From Methylobacterium fujisawaense (lineage in GTDB: Bacteria > Pseudomonadota > Alphaproteobacteria > Rhizobiales > Beijerinckiaceae), in contig NZ_JACJIM010000002.1 of NCBI RefSeq assembly GCF_014138435.1, positions 682,001-746,000 of the forward strand: DNA of 64,000 nt. The letters run 5' to 3'. Within the stretch, counting starts at the first letter, position 1. Every line of letters starts with the position of its first letter. A program made the translations under genes and the position numbers. Under the pieces are notes generated by a model. The model searched no databases, was not told the DNA's origin, and saw only the letters and a list, made by a program, of their open reading frames with translations. Positions 48,869-59,532 of the stretch are shown here, one piece after another.

Positions 48869-49654
48869 ATGAGTGCTCTTCCTGCTGTTCTTTCCGGCGC
48901 AGGGGTCGGATTTACGCTCGGGCTGATCGGCGGCGGCGGCTCGATCCTGGCAACGCCGCTGCTGCTTTACGTGGTGGGCATTGCCCAACCGCACCTCGCC
49001 ATCGGGACAGGAGCGCTCGCGGTCGCAGCCAACGCGTTCCTGACGCTCATCGGGCATACCAGGACCGGCAACGTGCGCTGGCGCTGCGCCCTTGTCTTCG
49101 CCCTCGTCGGCATCCTGGGCGCCCTCGTCGGGTCATCCCTGGGCAAGGCCGTGGACGGACAGCACCTGCTGTTCCTCTTTGCGCTTCTGATGGTGATCGT
49201 CGGCATCCACATGCTGCAGGGCCGGACCCGACAGGGGGGCTCGGCCGAGCCGGTCGGCTGCGGCCCGACACCGAGCGGAAGAGTGGTGGCCGTCGCCTTT
49301 GCCGTCGGCATGCTATCGGGATTCTTTGGGATCGGAGGCGGGTTTCTGATCGTGCCGGGCCTCGTCTTCGCGACCGGCATGCCGCTCATCACAGCGGTCG
49401 GCACCTCGCTGCTCGCGGTCGGCGCCTTCGGCCTCGCGACCGCGCTGAATTACGCCCTGTCGCGCCTGGTCGATTGGGCCGTCGCGGGCGAGTTCATAGC
49501 CGGTGGCCTTGCCGGCGGCGTCCTCGGCATGCGCCTTGCCAACCGACTCGCCGGCTACAAGGGCGCGCTGAATACAGTCTTTGCCACCGTGATCTTCGGC
49601 GTCGCCGGTTTCATGCTCTACCGCAATGGCAGTGCCTTCGCCGCAGCTCCGTGA
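48869..49654 (+). CDS. TauE/SafE family sulfite/anion exporter
   Basis: 261 residues from ATG 48869 with GGAGAG about 10 bases upstream. Seven to eight membrane spans, with the paired family repeats GFTLGLIGGGGSILATPLL near the N-terminus and GMLSGFFGIGGGFLIVPGL in the middle, then AVGTSLLAVGAFG. TauE/SafE proteins export sulfite or organosulfonates. It is divergent from the SQR gene and followed by the persulfide dioxygenase, so removal of the sulfite made by that enzyme is the likely role. Confidence 0.88.
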   Translation: MSALPAVLSGAGVGFTLGLIGGGGSILATPLLLYVVGIAQPHLAIGTGALAVAANAFLTLIGHTRTGNVRWRCALVFALVGILGALVGSSLGKAVDGQHLLFLFALLMVIVGIHMLQGRTRQGGSAEPVGCGPTPSGRVVAVAFAVGMLSGFFGIGGGFLIVPGLVFATGMPLITAVGTSLLAVGAFGLATALNYALSRLVDWAVAGEFIAGGLAGGVLGMRLANRLAGYKGALNTVFATVIFGVAGFMLYRNGSAFAAAP

Positions 49655-49680
49655 GCGTTGCGGGCGCGGGACTTGCGCGG

Positions 49681-49708
49681 GGCCGGGCTGGCCGGCGCCA
49701 GCCCGGCC
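49681..49708. terminator. 12-base perfect hairpin after the tauE-like gene
   Basis: GGCCGGGCTGGC and GCCAGCCCGGCC pair perfectly around a 4-base loop, 27 bases after the tauE-like stop and 87 bases before the dioxygenase gene. Without a T run it may attenuate, terminate, or protect mRNA ends. Confidence 0.5.
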
Positions 49709-49794
49709 GCCACGTCCGCTGAGATCCGCATCTGCCGCAGCCAGATCCGCCACGCGTCAATCCCGGAACGCCCGACACCGACAGGAGAGATCAC

Positions 49795-50679
49795 ATGGCC
49801 GAACCCGTCATCCGCGCCTTCTTCGATGAGCCCACCAATACGGTGAGCTACATCGTGGCCGATCCCGAGACCAAACAGGCCGCCTTCATCGATCCCGTGC
49901 TCGACTACGACCACAATGGCGGCAGCGTCGACACGCGCTCCGTCACGGCGATGCTGAAGGCGGCCGAGGAGGCGGGCTTCTCGGTGGTCTGGACGCTGGA
50001 GACCCACGCCCATGCCGATCATCTGTCCGGCTCACCCTTCGTGAAGGCGAAGACCGGCGCGCGGATCGGCATCGGCGAGCACATCAAGGACGTGCAGAAA
50101 ATCTTCCGTCCGGTCTTCAATGCCACGGACCTGAAAACCGATGGCAGCGATTTCGATTGCCTCTTTGCCGACGGGGAAACCTTCCACATCGGCAATCTCG
50201 CCGTCGAGGTGCTCTACACGCCCGGCCACACGCCGGCCGATATCTGCTATCGCATCGGCAACCATGTCTTCGTCGGCGACACGCTGTTCATGCCCGATTT
50301 CGGCACCGCGCGTGCGGATTTCCCCGGCGGCGACGTACACGCCCTCTACCGCTCGATCCGCAAGCTCCTCGCGCTGCCACCAGAGACGGTCTTGCATCTG
50401 TGCCACGACTACAAGGCGCCCGGGCGCGACGTGTACGCCTGGGAGACCACGGTGGGCGAGCAGCGCGCACGCAATGTCCACGTGAAGGAGGGCGTGACCG
50501 AGGCGGAGTTCACCGCGATGCGAACCGCCCGCGACGCCACGCTTGCGGCGCCGCGCCTGCTGCTGCCGTCGATCCAGGTGAACATCCGCGCCGGCAAGTT
50601 CCCCCCGGCGGAGGCAAACGGCGTCCGCTACCTGACCATCCCGGTCAAGCTGAAGGGCGGGGCCGAGGCCGGGTTGTAA
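49795..50679 (+). CDS. Metallo-beta-lactamase-fold persulfide dioxygenase (ETHE1/Blh-like)
   Basis: 294 residues from ATG 49795 with AGGAGAG about 6 bases upstream. The metal site is T-H71-A-H73-A-D75-H76, with GHTPAD, then GDTLFMPDFGTARADFPGGD and LHLCHDYKAPGRD. The last two are typical of ETHE1/Blh persulfide dioxygenases, which use one iron and oxygen to turn glutathione persulfide into sulfite and glutathione. It follows the sulfite exporter and sits near the SQR gene, completing sulfide oxidation to sulfite. A hairpin lies after the stop. Confidence 0.92.
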   Translation: MAEPVIRAFFDEPTNTVSYIVADPETKQAAFIDPVLDYDHNGGSVDTRSVTAMLKAAEEAGFSVVWTLETHAHADHLSGSPFVKAKTGARIGIGEHIKDVQKIFRPVFNATDLKTDGSDFDCLFADGETFHIGNLAVEVLYTPGHTPADICYRIGNHVFVGDTLFMPDFGTARADFPGGDVHALYRSIRKLLALPPETVLHLCHDYKAPGRDVYAWETTVGEQRARNVHVKEGVTEAEFTAMRTARDATLAAPRLLLPSIQVNIRAGKFPPAEANGVRYLTIPVKLKGGAEAGL

Positions 50680-50687
50680 GGGCGCGT

Positions 50688-50703
50688 CGGGCTCGTGAGC
50701 CCG
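50688..50703. terminator. Hairpin between convergent genes
   Basis: CGGGCTC and GAGCCCG pair perfectly (50688-50703), 8 bases after the dioxygenase stop. There is no T run; weak terminator candidate shared with the convergent pentapeptide gene. Confidence 0.4.
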
Positions 50704-50767
50704 GACGGCCAACGGCCTCCGATGTCTCGATCCACGGAGCCGGCCGGAGCGGCCGCCGATCGGAGCT

Positions 50768-51568
50768 TCACGGAGAAACCCGGATGACGGCGCGGTCGGC
50801 ATTCACGCGTTGGGCCCAGCCTTTGGCGCTGGCCTCGCCCTTGAGGTCGAGCAGTTTGGCGCCGCTGACATCGACGTTCTTGAAGTCCGCGCCGGCGACC
50901 GTGGCACCGGTCAGGTTCGCACCGGACAGGTCCGAGCCCATCAGCACCACGTCGGTCAGGTCGGCATCCTTGAGGTCGGCATATTCCAGGCGCGACCGGC
51001 CCAGGTCGGCCCCTTTGAGGTTCGCCCCCGAGAGGTTCACCGAAGTGAACACCGCCCGCATCAGTCCCATGGACTGGTTCCTGATGTCGGCGCCGCCCTT
51101 GAGGTCAACCAGCATCGCACCGCTCATATTGGCGCCTTTGAAGTCGCCGATCGGCGTGGATCGGCTGAGATCGGCGCCGCTCAGGTTGGCATCCCGGGCG
51201 GTGATGCCGAACATCCTCGCGTCGGCGAGTTTCGCGCCGGAGAGATCGGCTTTCAGGAACCACGCCTGTTCGAGGTTCGCCCCGCTGAGATCTGCCCCGC
51301 GGAGATTGGTGCCGTTCAGGCGCGCCGTCCGCAGGTTGGCGCCCCGGAGGTTCAGCCCGGACAGGTCGAGGCCCGACAACGCCTTGTCGTGCAGGTCGAG
51401 GGGCTTGCCGTCCGAGGCCCTGATCATCGCCTCGATGTCGGCGCGGCCCATCTCGGCCTTCGTCATCGCGGGGGAGGCCATGTCGGCTCCGAGCAGCAGA
51501 TCCTGTTCGGCCGCTGCAGGGCCGGCGGCAAGGGCAGCGATCATGAAGCTGAAGGCGAGACGGCGCAT
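50768..51568 (-). CDS. Secreted pentapeptide-repeat protein
   Basis: 266 residues from ATG 51568 with GGAG about 10 bases upstream; an in-frame start at 51592 is less likely. A signal peptide (RRLAFSFMIAALAAGPAAA) is followed by about 40 A(D/N)LxX-type repeats from about residue 65 to 250, such as LSGLDLSGLNLRGANLRTAR and GADLSGANL. The repeats fold into a four-sided beta-helix. Periplasmic place suggests a structural or binding role rather than gyrase protection. It converges with the persulfide dioxygenase gene; no functional link is evident. Confidence 0.85.
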   Translation of the reverse strand: MRRLAFSFMIAALAAGPAAAEQDLLLGADMASPAMTKAEMGRADIEAMIRASDGKPLDLHDKALSGLDLSGLNLRGANLRTARLNGTNLRGADLSGANLEQAWFLKADLSGAKLADARMFGITARDANLSGADLSRSTPIGDFKGANMSGAMLVDLKGGADIRNQSMGLMRAVFTSVNLSGANLKGADLGRSRLEYADLKDADLTDVVLMGSDLSGANLTGATVAGADFKNVDVSGAKLLDLKGEASAKGWAQRVNADRAVIRVSP

Positions 51569-51753
51569 CGGTTCACTCCCGGCAGACGCCACGCAACGCT
51601 GGCATCCATATCGTGTTCAGTGTGCCGCAATGCTATCCCGAGCCGCCGCGCCCGGTCGGTGACCCCGGTCACACAAGTCCGACGTGGCGGGAGAAACACG
51701 CACCACGTGCCGGACGATCAGCCCGTCGTCACGGCCGGAGAACGACGCCAGCC

Positions 51754-52428
51754 ATGACGGACGCGCAGAAGCTCGAGCGCTGGATCGCACGCTTTCCTCC
51801 GATTCAGGCGCTCAGTTCCGCGCATCTTCAGATCGCGCGGGGCACCGTGCAATTCCCGGTGCTCGAGGCCGGCGCGACGGCCTACGAACTCCATGGCGAG
51901 TGCGCCCACTACCTGATGTGTCTCGAAGGACGGACGCGTATCTTTCGCATGTCGGAGAGCGGGCGTGAGGTTCTGATCTACAAGGTCGGGCCGGGCGGCA
52001 CCTGTGCGCTGACGACGCAGTGCCTCCTGTCCGGCGGTACTTTCCCGGCCCAGAGCGTGGCCGAGGAGAGAACCGAACTCGCAGCCCTTCCGGTTGGCAC
52101 CTTCCAACACCTGATGGGTGAAAGCGCAGCCTTCCGAAGCTTTGTTCTCGGCGACTACACGCGGCTGATGACCGGCCTGTTCACGCTGATCGACGAGGTC
52201 GCGTTCTCGCCGCTCAAACAGCGGCTGGCCCAGCGGCTGCTGTCCGAAGCCGGTCCGCAGGGCGTGGCCGCGGTAACCCACCAGAAGCTCGCGGACGACA
52301 TCGGCAGCGTGCGCGAGGTGGTGAGCCGCATCCTGGCCCAATGGGCCGAGGCCGGTCTGATCGCGTTGCGACGGGGTGCCGTCGAGATCGTCGACCGAAC
52401 CAGCTTGGCAGCGGCCGGCCGGCGGTGA
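51754..52428 (+). CDS. Crp/Fnr family regulator with four clustered cysteines
   Basis: 224 residues from ATG 51754; the frame continues upstream to 51613 but that part is not conserved-looking. N-terminal cyclic-nucleotide-type sensor domain with TRIFRMSESGREVLIYKVGPG, then a dimer helix (LIDEVAFSPLKQRLAQRLL) and a Crp-type helix-turn-helix THQKLADDIGSVREVVSRIL. Cysteines C50, C56, C84 and C90 all lie in the sensor part, in ELHGECAHYLMCLEG and GGTCALTTQCLL. Clustered Cys in the sensor suggests redox, persulfide or iron-sulfur sensing. Adjacent to the sulfur genes, it may be their activator. Confidence 0.87.
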   Translation: MTDAQKLERWIARFPPIQALSSAHLQIARGTVQFPVLEAGATAYELHGECAHYLMCLEGRTRIFRMSESGREVLIYKVGPGGTCALTTQCLLSGGTFPAQSVAEERTELAALPVGTFQHLMGESAAFRSFVLGDYTRLMTGLFTLIDEVAFSPLKQRLAQRLLSEAGPQGVAAVTHQKLADDIGSVREVVSRILAQWAEAGLIALRRGAVEIVDRTSLAAAGRR

Positions 52429-52827
52429 CCTGCCGGGCCATTCGGATCCGCCTGGCAGTCGGGCCCTGCGGGACGGACCGGCCGCATCCAGTCCCATCCG
52501 ATGACTTCCTTGCGCTGGCCCGGCACGGGATGTGACCGTCACGCGCCAACGCGTGGCGGATCCTCGTATCGGCCAGTGCGATCATTGGCGCAGGTTGAAC
52601 GTCGCACGCGCCCCGATCGCGACGGTCGAGACCGAGAAAAGGTGGATTGAAGACTTCAAAATCGTCGCGACAGCTTGGCCCTGCTCGCATGTCTGCAAGC
52701 CCTGGGCGCGCACCGCCTCGTGGAACCGGATAAACACCTCTTGAGTATGCTCGTCCGCCCTGATAATAGTTTAATGAAATCGCTTCGAACGATGAAGCGT
52801 GAGGAAAAAATACTTTTGGAGGCGGAT
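52429..52827. other. Gap without a recognised gene
   Basis: About 400 bases; GC-rich first, AT-richer after 52740, probably with the promoter for the small membrane protein. Confidence 0.45.
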
Positions 52828-53016
52828 ATGATTGTATTCGCTGGTATTTTTTCAGCCATGGCAGGCTTCGGCCTGCTGCTGGGCCTCGGCGCGATCGAGT
52901 ATCCTGTGGCGCCCCATATCAGCAGCTATGGCTGGGCCCTCTTCGTGAATGCAGCGGCGATATGTGGTTTGCTGCTGTTCAATCTCTATCATCGTCACAG
53001 TCAGCGCTTGCACTGA
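52828..53016 (+). CDS. Small two-span membrane protein (62 residues)
   Basis: ATG 52828 has GGAGG 6 bases upstream, a very good ribosome site, so the longer frame from 52675 is not used. Two spans: FAGIFSAMAGFGLLLGLGAI and ALFVNAAAICGLLLFNLY, with a short loop E-Y-P-V-A-P-H-I-S-S-Y-G-W and a basic tail H-R-H-S-Q-R-L-H. No family known to me. It lies alone on the plus strand. Confidence 0.6.
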   Translation: MIVFAGIFSAMAGFGLLLGLGAIEYPVAPHISSYGWALFVNAAAICGLLLFNLYHRHSQRLH

Positions 53017-53355
53017 TCCTGTGAGAGACCCCCGAATTCGGGTCGCCGGACGAAGCTTGACCTTTGCCTCGCGACGGGCGGGCGTCACAATGCGATCGAA
53101 CCGGCGCGCCGATCCGGGATCGCTATCGGCCACCCTTGGCCCAGGGCGGAGAGCGGCTTCCCGTCTCGAAGACCGGGCATCCGGCGAGGTCGGGCGGCCG
53201 AACGATCCCGTCGGTCGGGCCCCTGTTCCGGCTCGCGCCCTCGTCGCGCTGGAAATGGCTTGGTGGCCCCATCCCCGGGAGTTTCGACGGCGCGCCGCCC
53301 GACTTGACCCGTCAGGGAAGTTCCAGGCGCCGCAGATCTAGGCAGGTCCCTCTTT
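53017..53355. other. Gap without a recognised gene
   Basis: About 340 GC-rich bases between convergent small genes; nothing supported. Confidence 0.45.
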
Positions 53356-53745
53356 TCACCGACGGAGGACCTGTACGACCTGACGCGAATCCAGGTCGAC
53401 GATGACCGCGCGATCATCGGGAGAAATGTAATAGCCGTAGTAGCCGACCGGGTTCAGGCCGGGCATCGCGACGTTCTGGAACGATCCGAGTTCCAGCCAT
53501 CCCGGAATTTGACTGCCCCGGCCGACGCGCACACCGCTCGGATCGCTATAGCGCGGTCCCGTGTCGAAAAGCGTTTGGATCGTGCCGGGTTCGTTGCCGA
53601 ACATGAGGACACCTTGCTGGGCCAGACGCGGATTGACCCTGACGATGAGCGGTTGGGCAGATGCCGGAAAGCAGGCGAAGCAGCTTACGGCCGTAAGCAT
53701 GGCTCCGGACAAGGCCGACAGCGCAGGTAACCGACGAGCAATCAT
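53356..53745 (-). CDS. Secreted DUF1236-like protein
   Basis: 129 residues from ATG 53745 with GGAGGG about 4 to 6 bases upstream; the open frame upstream to 54045 is non-coding. A signal peptide ends at P-A-S-A-Q. The C-terminus YYGYYISPDDRAVIVDLDSR followed by Q-V-V-Q-V-L-R-R resembles the end of DUF1236 proteins common in Rhizobiales, which are small exported proteins of unknown role. Single transcription unit. Confidence 0.6.
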   Translation of the reverse strand: MIARRLPALSALSGAMLTAVSCFACFPASAQPLIVRVNPRLAQQGVLMFGNEPGTIQTLFDTGPRYSDPSGVRVGRGSQIPGWLELGSFQNVAMPGLNPVGYYGYYISPDDRAVIVDLDSRQVVQVLRR

Positions 53746-54355
53746 GACGCCCTCCGAAGCCTTGCAGCAAAAGCCAAGATCAGTACGAAGGTTTACATAG
53801 AGACAAGCCGAATTTGATGCTTGATGATTTGGGGCAATCTTGATGTTTTGGTGTCGGCACCCCCAGGCAGCGCCCGGATGTTGCGGGGGCAAGACCGGTC
53901 CGCGGCGCCGTTCCGACAGGTTCAACGCACCCGTCAGACCCCGGCAACGCCTTGCCGAGCGGCGCTGCCGAACGCCGGGATGGCGCGGTCGAACCACATC
54001 GGCCGGCATACGATCGCGATCGGAGCCGCAAAGCAGACACGCCATGAATCGGGTGCTCCCTCGAATTCACGACGTCTCACCCGATCAAGCCGCCCACGCG
54101 AATGTCTGCAATCCTGAACAGGCTCGCACTGCGTCAAATCCAACATGGGGCTTGGCCAATACCGCGGAGCGGCCAGACAGGAACCCTGTCGAAAATTGTC
54201 CGGCGGGTGTCGCATCCAGCCGCGCGTCCGTTCCGCGTCAGGCATAGATCGAGACGCGAGCCATCGGACGGGCTTCACCGTGAAACGCCTTGAAAGCACG
54301 ACACATCGCCCGAAGGCGCCGACAATAGCCTGACGCTCGGTCGCTGGATCGAACC
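53746..54355. other. Gap between divergent genes
   Basis: 610 bases. AT-rich near 53780-53850, likely the promoter of the DUF1236-like gene. Nothing else supported. Confidence 0.45.
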
Positions 54356-54970
54356 ATGATTACTTCACACCCTCGCATTTCGGAAGGCGATGCCGACGGA
54401 TCAAATCATCCGAAATCCAACCGCCGCAATCGACTGAAAGGCATCGGAACAAGAATTTTAGCAGAACTAAAGAGCTTTATCGGTATATTTGTTTATTTAT
54501 GGGTCATATTTGGCATTCTGATCCTGCACGAGCATGCCGTCCTGTCGCGTCACGGCATCGTCTATAGATTTTATGGGCTGACCTTCCTCAATGCGTGGAT
54601 CTTGGCGAAGATCATGCTGATTGCCGAGCATTTCGACACCCGGACAGCCGTTCGGAGCGGTCCACTGCTCTATCCGATCCTGACTCGGTCCGGCCTCTTC
54701 GCGTTGCTGATGGTCTGTTTCTACGCGCTTGAGGATATGGCAATCGGGCTCTGGCGGGGAAAGACGCTGGTCGATAGCGTGCCGATGATCGGCGGCGGGG
54801 GCGTCCTCGGCTGGGCGTCCGTCGTCCTGATCATGACCGTCGCCCTGATCCCGTATTTCACGTTTCGAGAGCTTAGCCGCGTGCTCGGCCCTGGGCGGTT
54901 GCAAGCGCTCTTGTTTCGCGACGGGAGTCACCTGGACCTGCCGGATCAGGACAAGGCCGGACGGGGCTAA
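54356..54970 (+). CDS. Conserved hypothetical membrane protein, four spans
   Basis: 204 residues. After a polar 35-residue head come four membrane spans: IFVYLWVIFGILIL, FLNAWILAKIMLIA, LFALLMVCFYALEDM and VLIMTVALIPYF. An H-E-H motif follows the first span (LHEHAVL), and LIAEHFDTR follows the second. The pattern matches an uncharacterised inner-membrane family common in Rhizobiales. ATG 54356 lacks a strong ribosome site. An RND pump operon follows on the same strand, 216 bases downstream; linkage is uncertain. Confidence 0.7.
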   Translation: MITSHPRISEGDADGSNHPKSNRRNRLKGIGTRILAELKSFIGIFVYLWVIFGILILHEHAVLSRHGIVYRFYGLTFLNAWILAKIMLIAEHFDTRTAVRSGPLLYPILTRSGLFALLMVCFYALEDMAIGLWRGKTLVDSVPMIGGGGVLGWASVVLIMTVALIPYFTFRELSRVLGPGRLQALLFRDGSHLDLPDQDKAGRG

Positions 54971-55186
54971 AGCGCCGGATGTCGCAGCAGCCGTCACGCG
55001 GCCAGCGCGCACGACCACGCCCACCCTGGCACGGGGCGTTTCATGCGGGAGCGTCGGTCACGGACCGAAACGCGCTGGGGGAGGCCGCAGCTTCGGCTCG
55101 GACGCGTCCTGCTCGATCAAGCGATCCCGCGGAAAGCTGCCAGAATACCACCCCGCAGCCGTGAGACGGTGCGGCAAGGCTTTGCG

Positions 55187-56305
55187 ATGGTCCGCGTCCC
55201 CCTTCTCGTGCTGGTTGCCCTGCTGATCACCAGTCCCGGCCCCTCGGCGCGTGGCGAGGGAGAGCCCCCTGCCGCGCTGGCGGTCGGAACGGTGACGGCG
55301 CAGCGCAAGGCCTTGGACAGGGCGCTGGACTTCGTCGGCCGGGTCGAGGCGGTGGGGCGCGTCGAGGTGCGCGCCCGCGTGACCGGCTATCTCGAGGCGG
55401 TCCTGTTCAAGGAGGGCGATCCGGTGAAGGCAGGGGCCCCTCTGTACCGGATCGAGCGCGATCTGTTCGTGGCCGCCGTCAGGCAAGCCGAAGGCGCCCT
55501 GGAGCGCGGCAGGGCGGCGCAGGCTCTGGCCGCCATCCAACTGCAGAGGGCACAGGAGCTGCTCGACCGGAATTCGGGGACCGTCGTTGCCCGCGATCAA
55601 GCACGGGCCGCCCTCGATCAGGCGAAGGGCGCCGTCACGGGCGACGAGGCCAATCTCCAGACCGCCCGCATCAACCTCGGCTACACGGATATCACCGCCC
55701 CCATCGCCGGCCAGATCGGCCGAACGAGCGTGACGAAGGGCAACGTCGTCGGGCCCGACAGCGGCGTGCTGACCACGATCGTCAGCCAGGACCCGATCTA
55801 CGTCACCTTCCCGGTGAGCCAGCGCGAGTTCCTGCGCTACCAGCAGGGCGCGAAAAGCCCCGATCGCAGCAAGGTCGGCATCCGGATCCGATTCCAGGAC
55901 GGATCGGAATACGGCCAGGTGGGACGGGTCGATTTCGTCAACATCAGCGTCGACCGGACGACCGACACGGTCCTGGTGCGCGCCGTCATGCCGAACCCGG
56001 CGGGCGTGCTGCGGGACGGGCAGCTGGTCCAGGTCGCCCTTCAGATTGGGGAGCCCGAGCAGAAGATCGTCGTCCCGCAAGCGGCGCTCATCGCCGACCA
56101 GGGCGGGGTCTACGTCTTCGTCGTCGAGGACGGGCGGGCCGTGACCCGGCGCGTCAAACTCGGTTCCGCCGGTACCGGCCCGGATGCCGTCATCGACGAG
56201 GGCCTGTCGGCCGGGGAGCTCGTCATCGTCGACGGCCTGCAGCGGGTGCGGCCCGGAATCACCGTGCAGGCGAACCCGATCGCCCAGTCGGCCGGCAGGA
56301 TCTGA
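55187..56305 (+). CDS. RND efflux periplasmic adaptor (MFP)
   Basis: 372 residues from ATG 55187 (AAGG about 8 bases upstream); the frame upstream to 55043 is not conserved-looking. A signal peptide ([16 protein letters not shown]) has no lipobox Cys. Then come the membrane-fusion domains: [33 protein letters not shown], an alpha-hairpin at about residues 90-165, [16 protein letters not shown] and a C-terminal beta-barrel ending [10 protein letters not shown]. It links the RND pump to an outer membrane channel; no channel gene is present here. The permease follows after four bases. Confidence 0.9.
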   Translation: MVRVPLLVLVALLITSPGPSARGEGEPPAALAVGTVTAQRKALDRALDFVGRVEAVGRVEVRARVTGYLEAVLFKEGDPVKAGAPLYRIERDLFVAAVRQAEGALERGRAAQALAAIQLQRAQELLDRNSGTVVARDQARAALDQAKGAVTGDEANLQTARINLGYTDITAPIAGQIGRTSVTKGNVVGPDSGVLTTIVSQDPIYVTFPVSQREFLRYQQGAKSPDRSKVGIRIRFQDGSEYGQVGRVDFVNISVDRTTDTVLVRAVMPNPAGVLRDGQLVQVALQIGEPEQKIVVPQAALIADQGGVYVFVVEDGRAVTRRVKLGSAGTGPDAVIDEGLSAGELVIVDGLQRVRPGITVQANPIAQSAGRI

Positions 56306-56309
56306 CGCC

Positions 56310-59300
56310 ATGGTCTCGGCGATCTTCGTCGACCGGCCGCGCCTCTCGGTGGTGATCGCGATCGTCACGTCGATCGCCGGAGCGCTGGCGCTGTTCACCA
56401 TCCCGGTGGCCCAGTACCCCGACATCGTGCCGCCCCAGGTCTCGGTGACGACGACCTATCCCGGCGCCTCCGCCGAGGTGGTGGAATCGACCGTCGCACA
56501 GCCCATCGAGTCTCAGGTCGTGGGCGTCGACAAGATGATCTACATGAAGAGCGTCAGCGGCAACGACGGCAGCTACACGCTCACCGGGTCCTTTGAACTC
56601 GGCACCGATCCGGACATCAACGCCGTCAACGTCAACAACCGGGTTCAGATCGCCTTGGCCAAGTTGCCCGAGGACGTCCGCAAGCAGGGCGTCACGGTCA
56701 AGAAGAAATCTTCCGCGCTGCTGGGCGTGCTGGCGGTCTACTCGCCCCAAGCCATGCAGGACCCGCTCTTCATCTCGAATTACGTGACGATCAACCTGCT
56801 CGACCGCATCAAGAGCACGCCCGGCGTCGGCGACGCGACCCTGTGGGGGCCGCAGGATTATGCGATGCGGGCCTGGGTGCGGACCGACCAGCTCACCGGT
56901 CTCAACCTGACCACGGGCGATGTCATCGCAGCGATCCGCACGCAGAACGTGCAGGCTCCCGTGGGCCGGATCGGCGCACGCCCGATTTCGGACGAGCAGC
57001 AGCTCCAGCTCAGCATCCAGACGCAGGGGCGCCTGAACTCCGCGGAGCAGTTCCGCAACGTCATCCTGCGCACGAATCCGGACGGGTCCGTGCTGCGGCT
57101 CGGGGACGTCGCCCGCATCGAGCTCGGCGCCGCCAATCTCGACCGCGAGACACGGCTGAACGGGAGCCCCGCCACGGTGGTGGCGATCTACCAGTCCCCC
57201 GGCGCGAACGCCCTCGCGACCCTGAAGGAAGTCCAGGCCCGGGTCGGCGCGCTGGCCAAGTCCTTCCCCGAGGGGCTCGCCTGGAAGGTCACCTACGACC
57301 CGACCACCTTCATCACCGAGACGGTGCGCGAGGTCCGCAAGACCCTGATCGAAGCCTTCGTGCTCGTCGTCGTGGTGGTGTTCCTGTTCCTCGGCAGCCT
57401 GCGCGCGACGCTCATCCCGACGCTCGCCGTGCCGGTGAGCCTGATCGGGACCTTCATCGCCCTGAAGGCGGTGGGCTACTCGGCGAACTCCGTCTCGCTC
57501 CTCGCCCTGGTGCTGGCCATCGGCATCGTCGTCGACGACGCCATCGTGGTCGTCGAGAACGTCGAGCGCGTGATGGAGGAGCATCCCGATCTCTCCCCGC
57601 GGGAGGCCACCAAGCGGGCGATGGCCGAGATCACGGCGCCGATCATCGCCATCACCCTGGTGCTGCTCTCGGTCTTCGTGCCGGTCGCCTTCGTCCCCGG
57701 CATCTCCGGCGAGCTCTTCCGACAATTCGCGGTCGCCGTCGCGGTCGCGATGCTGATCTCGGCCGTCAACGCGCTGACCCTGTCGCCGGCTTTGTGCGGC
57801 GTGCTTCTGCGGCCGCATCAGGGTCCCCGCCGCGGGATCATGGGCGTCGTCATGCGGGCGATCGACCGGGTGCGCGACGGCTACGGTGCCGTGGTGGCGC
57901 GGATCGTGCGCTTCTCGGTGATCGGGCTCGTACTCGCCGGCGCGGCCGCCTACGGCGCGCTGCAGCTGGCCAAGATGACGCCCACCGGCTTTCTGCCCGA
58001 GGACGATCAAGGCGCCTTCTTCGTCGTGGTGCAGCTGCCCGAGGGCGCCGCGGTGGGACGCACCGCCGAGGTGGTGGCGCATGCCGAGGCGATCCTGCGG
58101 CAGGAGCACGTGGTCGCCGACACGACATCGGTGATCGGCCTCAACTTCATCGACAACTATTCGCAGGGCAACGCGGCCTTCCTGGTCGTGACCCTCAAGC
58201 CGTTCGAGGAACGCACCGGCGCCGCGGACGGGGCGGCGGCCGTGATCGCCCGGCTCGGCCGTCAGTTCCGAGACATCCCGGGCGGGACCGTGGTGCCCCT
58301 GGCGCCGCCTCCCGTCATCGGCCTCGGCACCGGCGGCGGCTTCGCCTACGTCCTGGAGGACCTGCGCGGCGGCGATCCGAAGGACCTCGCCCAGGTCGTG
58401 CGCGGGCTGATCGTGGCGGCGAACGACGAGCCGAAGCTCAACCGCGTCTTCAGCACGTTCTCGGCCACGAACCCCTCGGTGTTTCTCGACATCGACCGCA
58501 ACAAGGTCCAGATCCTCGGGGTGCCGCTGGAGAACGTTTTCCAGGCGCTGCAGGCCTCGCTGGGCGGCTATTACGTCAACGACATCAACCTGTTCGGCCG
58601 CACGTGGCAGGTGCAGGTCCAGGCCGAGGCCGCCGATCGCACGCGGATCGACGACATCTACCGCATCAACGTGCGCAACAAGGACGGCGAGATGGTGCCG
58701 CTGCGCTCCCTCGCGGAAGCGCGGATCGTGGTCGGACCGCCGGCGCTGATCCGCTACAACAACCTGCGGGCGGTCACCGTGCAGGGCTCTCCGGCGCCGG
58801 GCATCTCGTCGGGCCAGGCGCTCGCCGCCATGGAGGCGGTCGCGGGCCGCACCTTGCCGGCGGGGTTCGCGGGCGAGTGGACCGACACGGCGTTCCAGGA
58901 GAAGCGGGCCGAGGGCAAGACCGAGATCATCCTCGGCTTCGCCGTCCTGTTCGCATTCCTGTTCCTGGTCGGCCTCTACGAGAGCTGGACGATCCCCGTC
59001 CCGGTGCTGCTGTCGGTCACCGTCGGGATCCTGGGCGCCTACGCGGCGATGGTGTGGGGCGGGCTCACCCTCGACCTCTACGCGCAGATCGGCATGGTGG
59101 TGCTGATCGGACTCGCAGCCAAGAACGGCATCCTGATCGTCGAGTTCGCCAAGGAGCAGCGCGATCGGGGCGTGCCGCTCCACGAGGCGGCGACCGAGGG
59201 CGCGCGGCTGCGTTTCCGGCCCGTGATGATGACCTCCTTCGCCTTCATCCTCGGCCTGTTTCCGCTGGTCATCGCCGCCGGCGCCTCGCAACTCGCTCGG

Positions 59301-59492
59301 CGCAACGTGGGGACGCCCGTGTTCGGCGGAATGATCGCCGCGTCCTTCATCGGGATCTTCGTGATCCCGCCCCTCTACGTGCTGTTCCAGAGCCTGCGTG
59401 AGCGGGCCTGGGGCCTTCTGGGCGGGAACGGGACGCGGCACGACGCGGCGGCGGAGCCGGCCGGAACGCAGGAGCACATGCCGGCCGAGTGA
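56310..59492 (+). CDS. RND multidrug efflux permease, HAE1 type
   Basis: 1060 residues from ATG 56310, full AcrB length. N-terminus [19 protein letters not shown]; the porter domain begins with [20 protein letters not shown]. Proton-relay residues are conserved: D409-D410 in [16 protein letters not shown] and K938 in [13 protein letters not shown]. It uses the proton gradient to pump hydrophobic drugs, detergents or solvents from periplasm and inner membrane. Operon with the adaptor; no local TetR/MarR regulator is seen. Substrates cannot be predicted from sequence alone. Confidence 0.93.
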   Translation: MVSAIFVDRPRLSVVIAIVTSIAGALALFTIPVAQYPDIVPPQVSVTTTYPGASAEVVESTVAQPIESQVVGVDKMIYMKSVSGNDGSYTLTGSFELGTDPDINAVNVNNRVQIALAKLPEDVRKQGVTVKKKSSALLGVLAVYSPQAMQDPLFISNYVTINLLDRIKSTPGVGDATLWGPQDYAMRAWVRTDQLTGLNLTTGDVIAAIRTQNVQAPVGRIGARPISDEQQLQLSIQTQGRLNSAEQFRNVILRTNPDGSVLRLGDVARIELGAANLDRETRLNGSPATVVAIYQSPGANALATLKEVQARVGALAKSFPEGLAWKVTYDPTTFITETVREVRKTLIEAFVLVVVVVFLFLGSLRATLIPTLAVPVSLIGTFIALKAVGYSANSVSLLALVLAIGIVVDDAIVVVENVERVMEEHPDLSPREATKRAMAEITAPIIAITLVLLSVFVPVAFVPGISGELFRQFAVAVAVAMLISAVNALTLSPALCGVLLRPHQGPRRGIMGVVMRAIDRVRDGYGAVVARIVRFSVIGLVLAGAAAYGALQLAKMTPTGFLPEDDQGAFFVVVQLPEGAAVGRTAEVVAHAEAILRQEHVVADTTSVIGLNFIDNYSQGNAAFLVVTLKPFEERTGAADGAAAVIARLGRQFRDIPGGTVVPLAPPPVIGLGTGGGFAYVLEDLRGGDPKDLAQVVRGLIVAANDEPKLNRVFSTFSATNPSVFLDIDRNKVQILGVPLENVFQALQASLGGYYVNDINLFGRTWQVQVQAEAADRTRIDDIYRINVRNKDGEMVPLRSLAEARIVVGPPALIRYNNLRAVTVQGSPAPGISSGQALAAMEAVAGRTLPAGFAGEWTDTAFQEKRAEGKTEIILGFAVLFAFLFLVGLYESWTIPVPVLLSVTVGILGAYAAMVWGGLTLDLYAQIGMVVLIGLAAKNGILIVEFAKEQRDRGVPLHEAATEGARLRFRPVMMTSFAFILGLFPLVIAAGASQLARRNVGTPVFGGMIAASFIGIFVIPPLYVLFQSLRERAWGLLGGNGTRHDAAAEPAGTQEHMPAE

Positions 59493-59532
59493 CCGTGCGC
59501 GGTCGAGCCGGGCAGGATGAGGAGGCTGGGCG

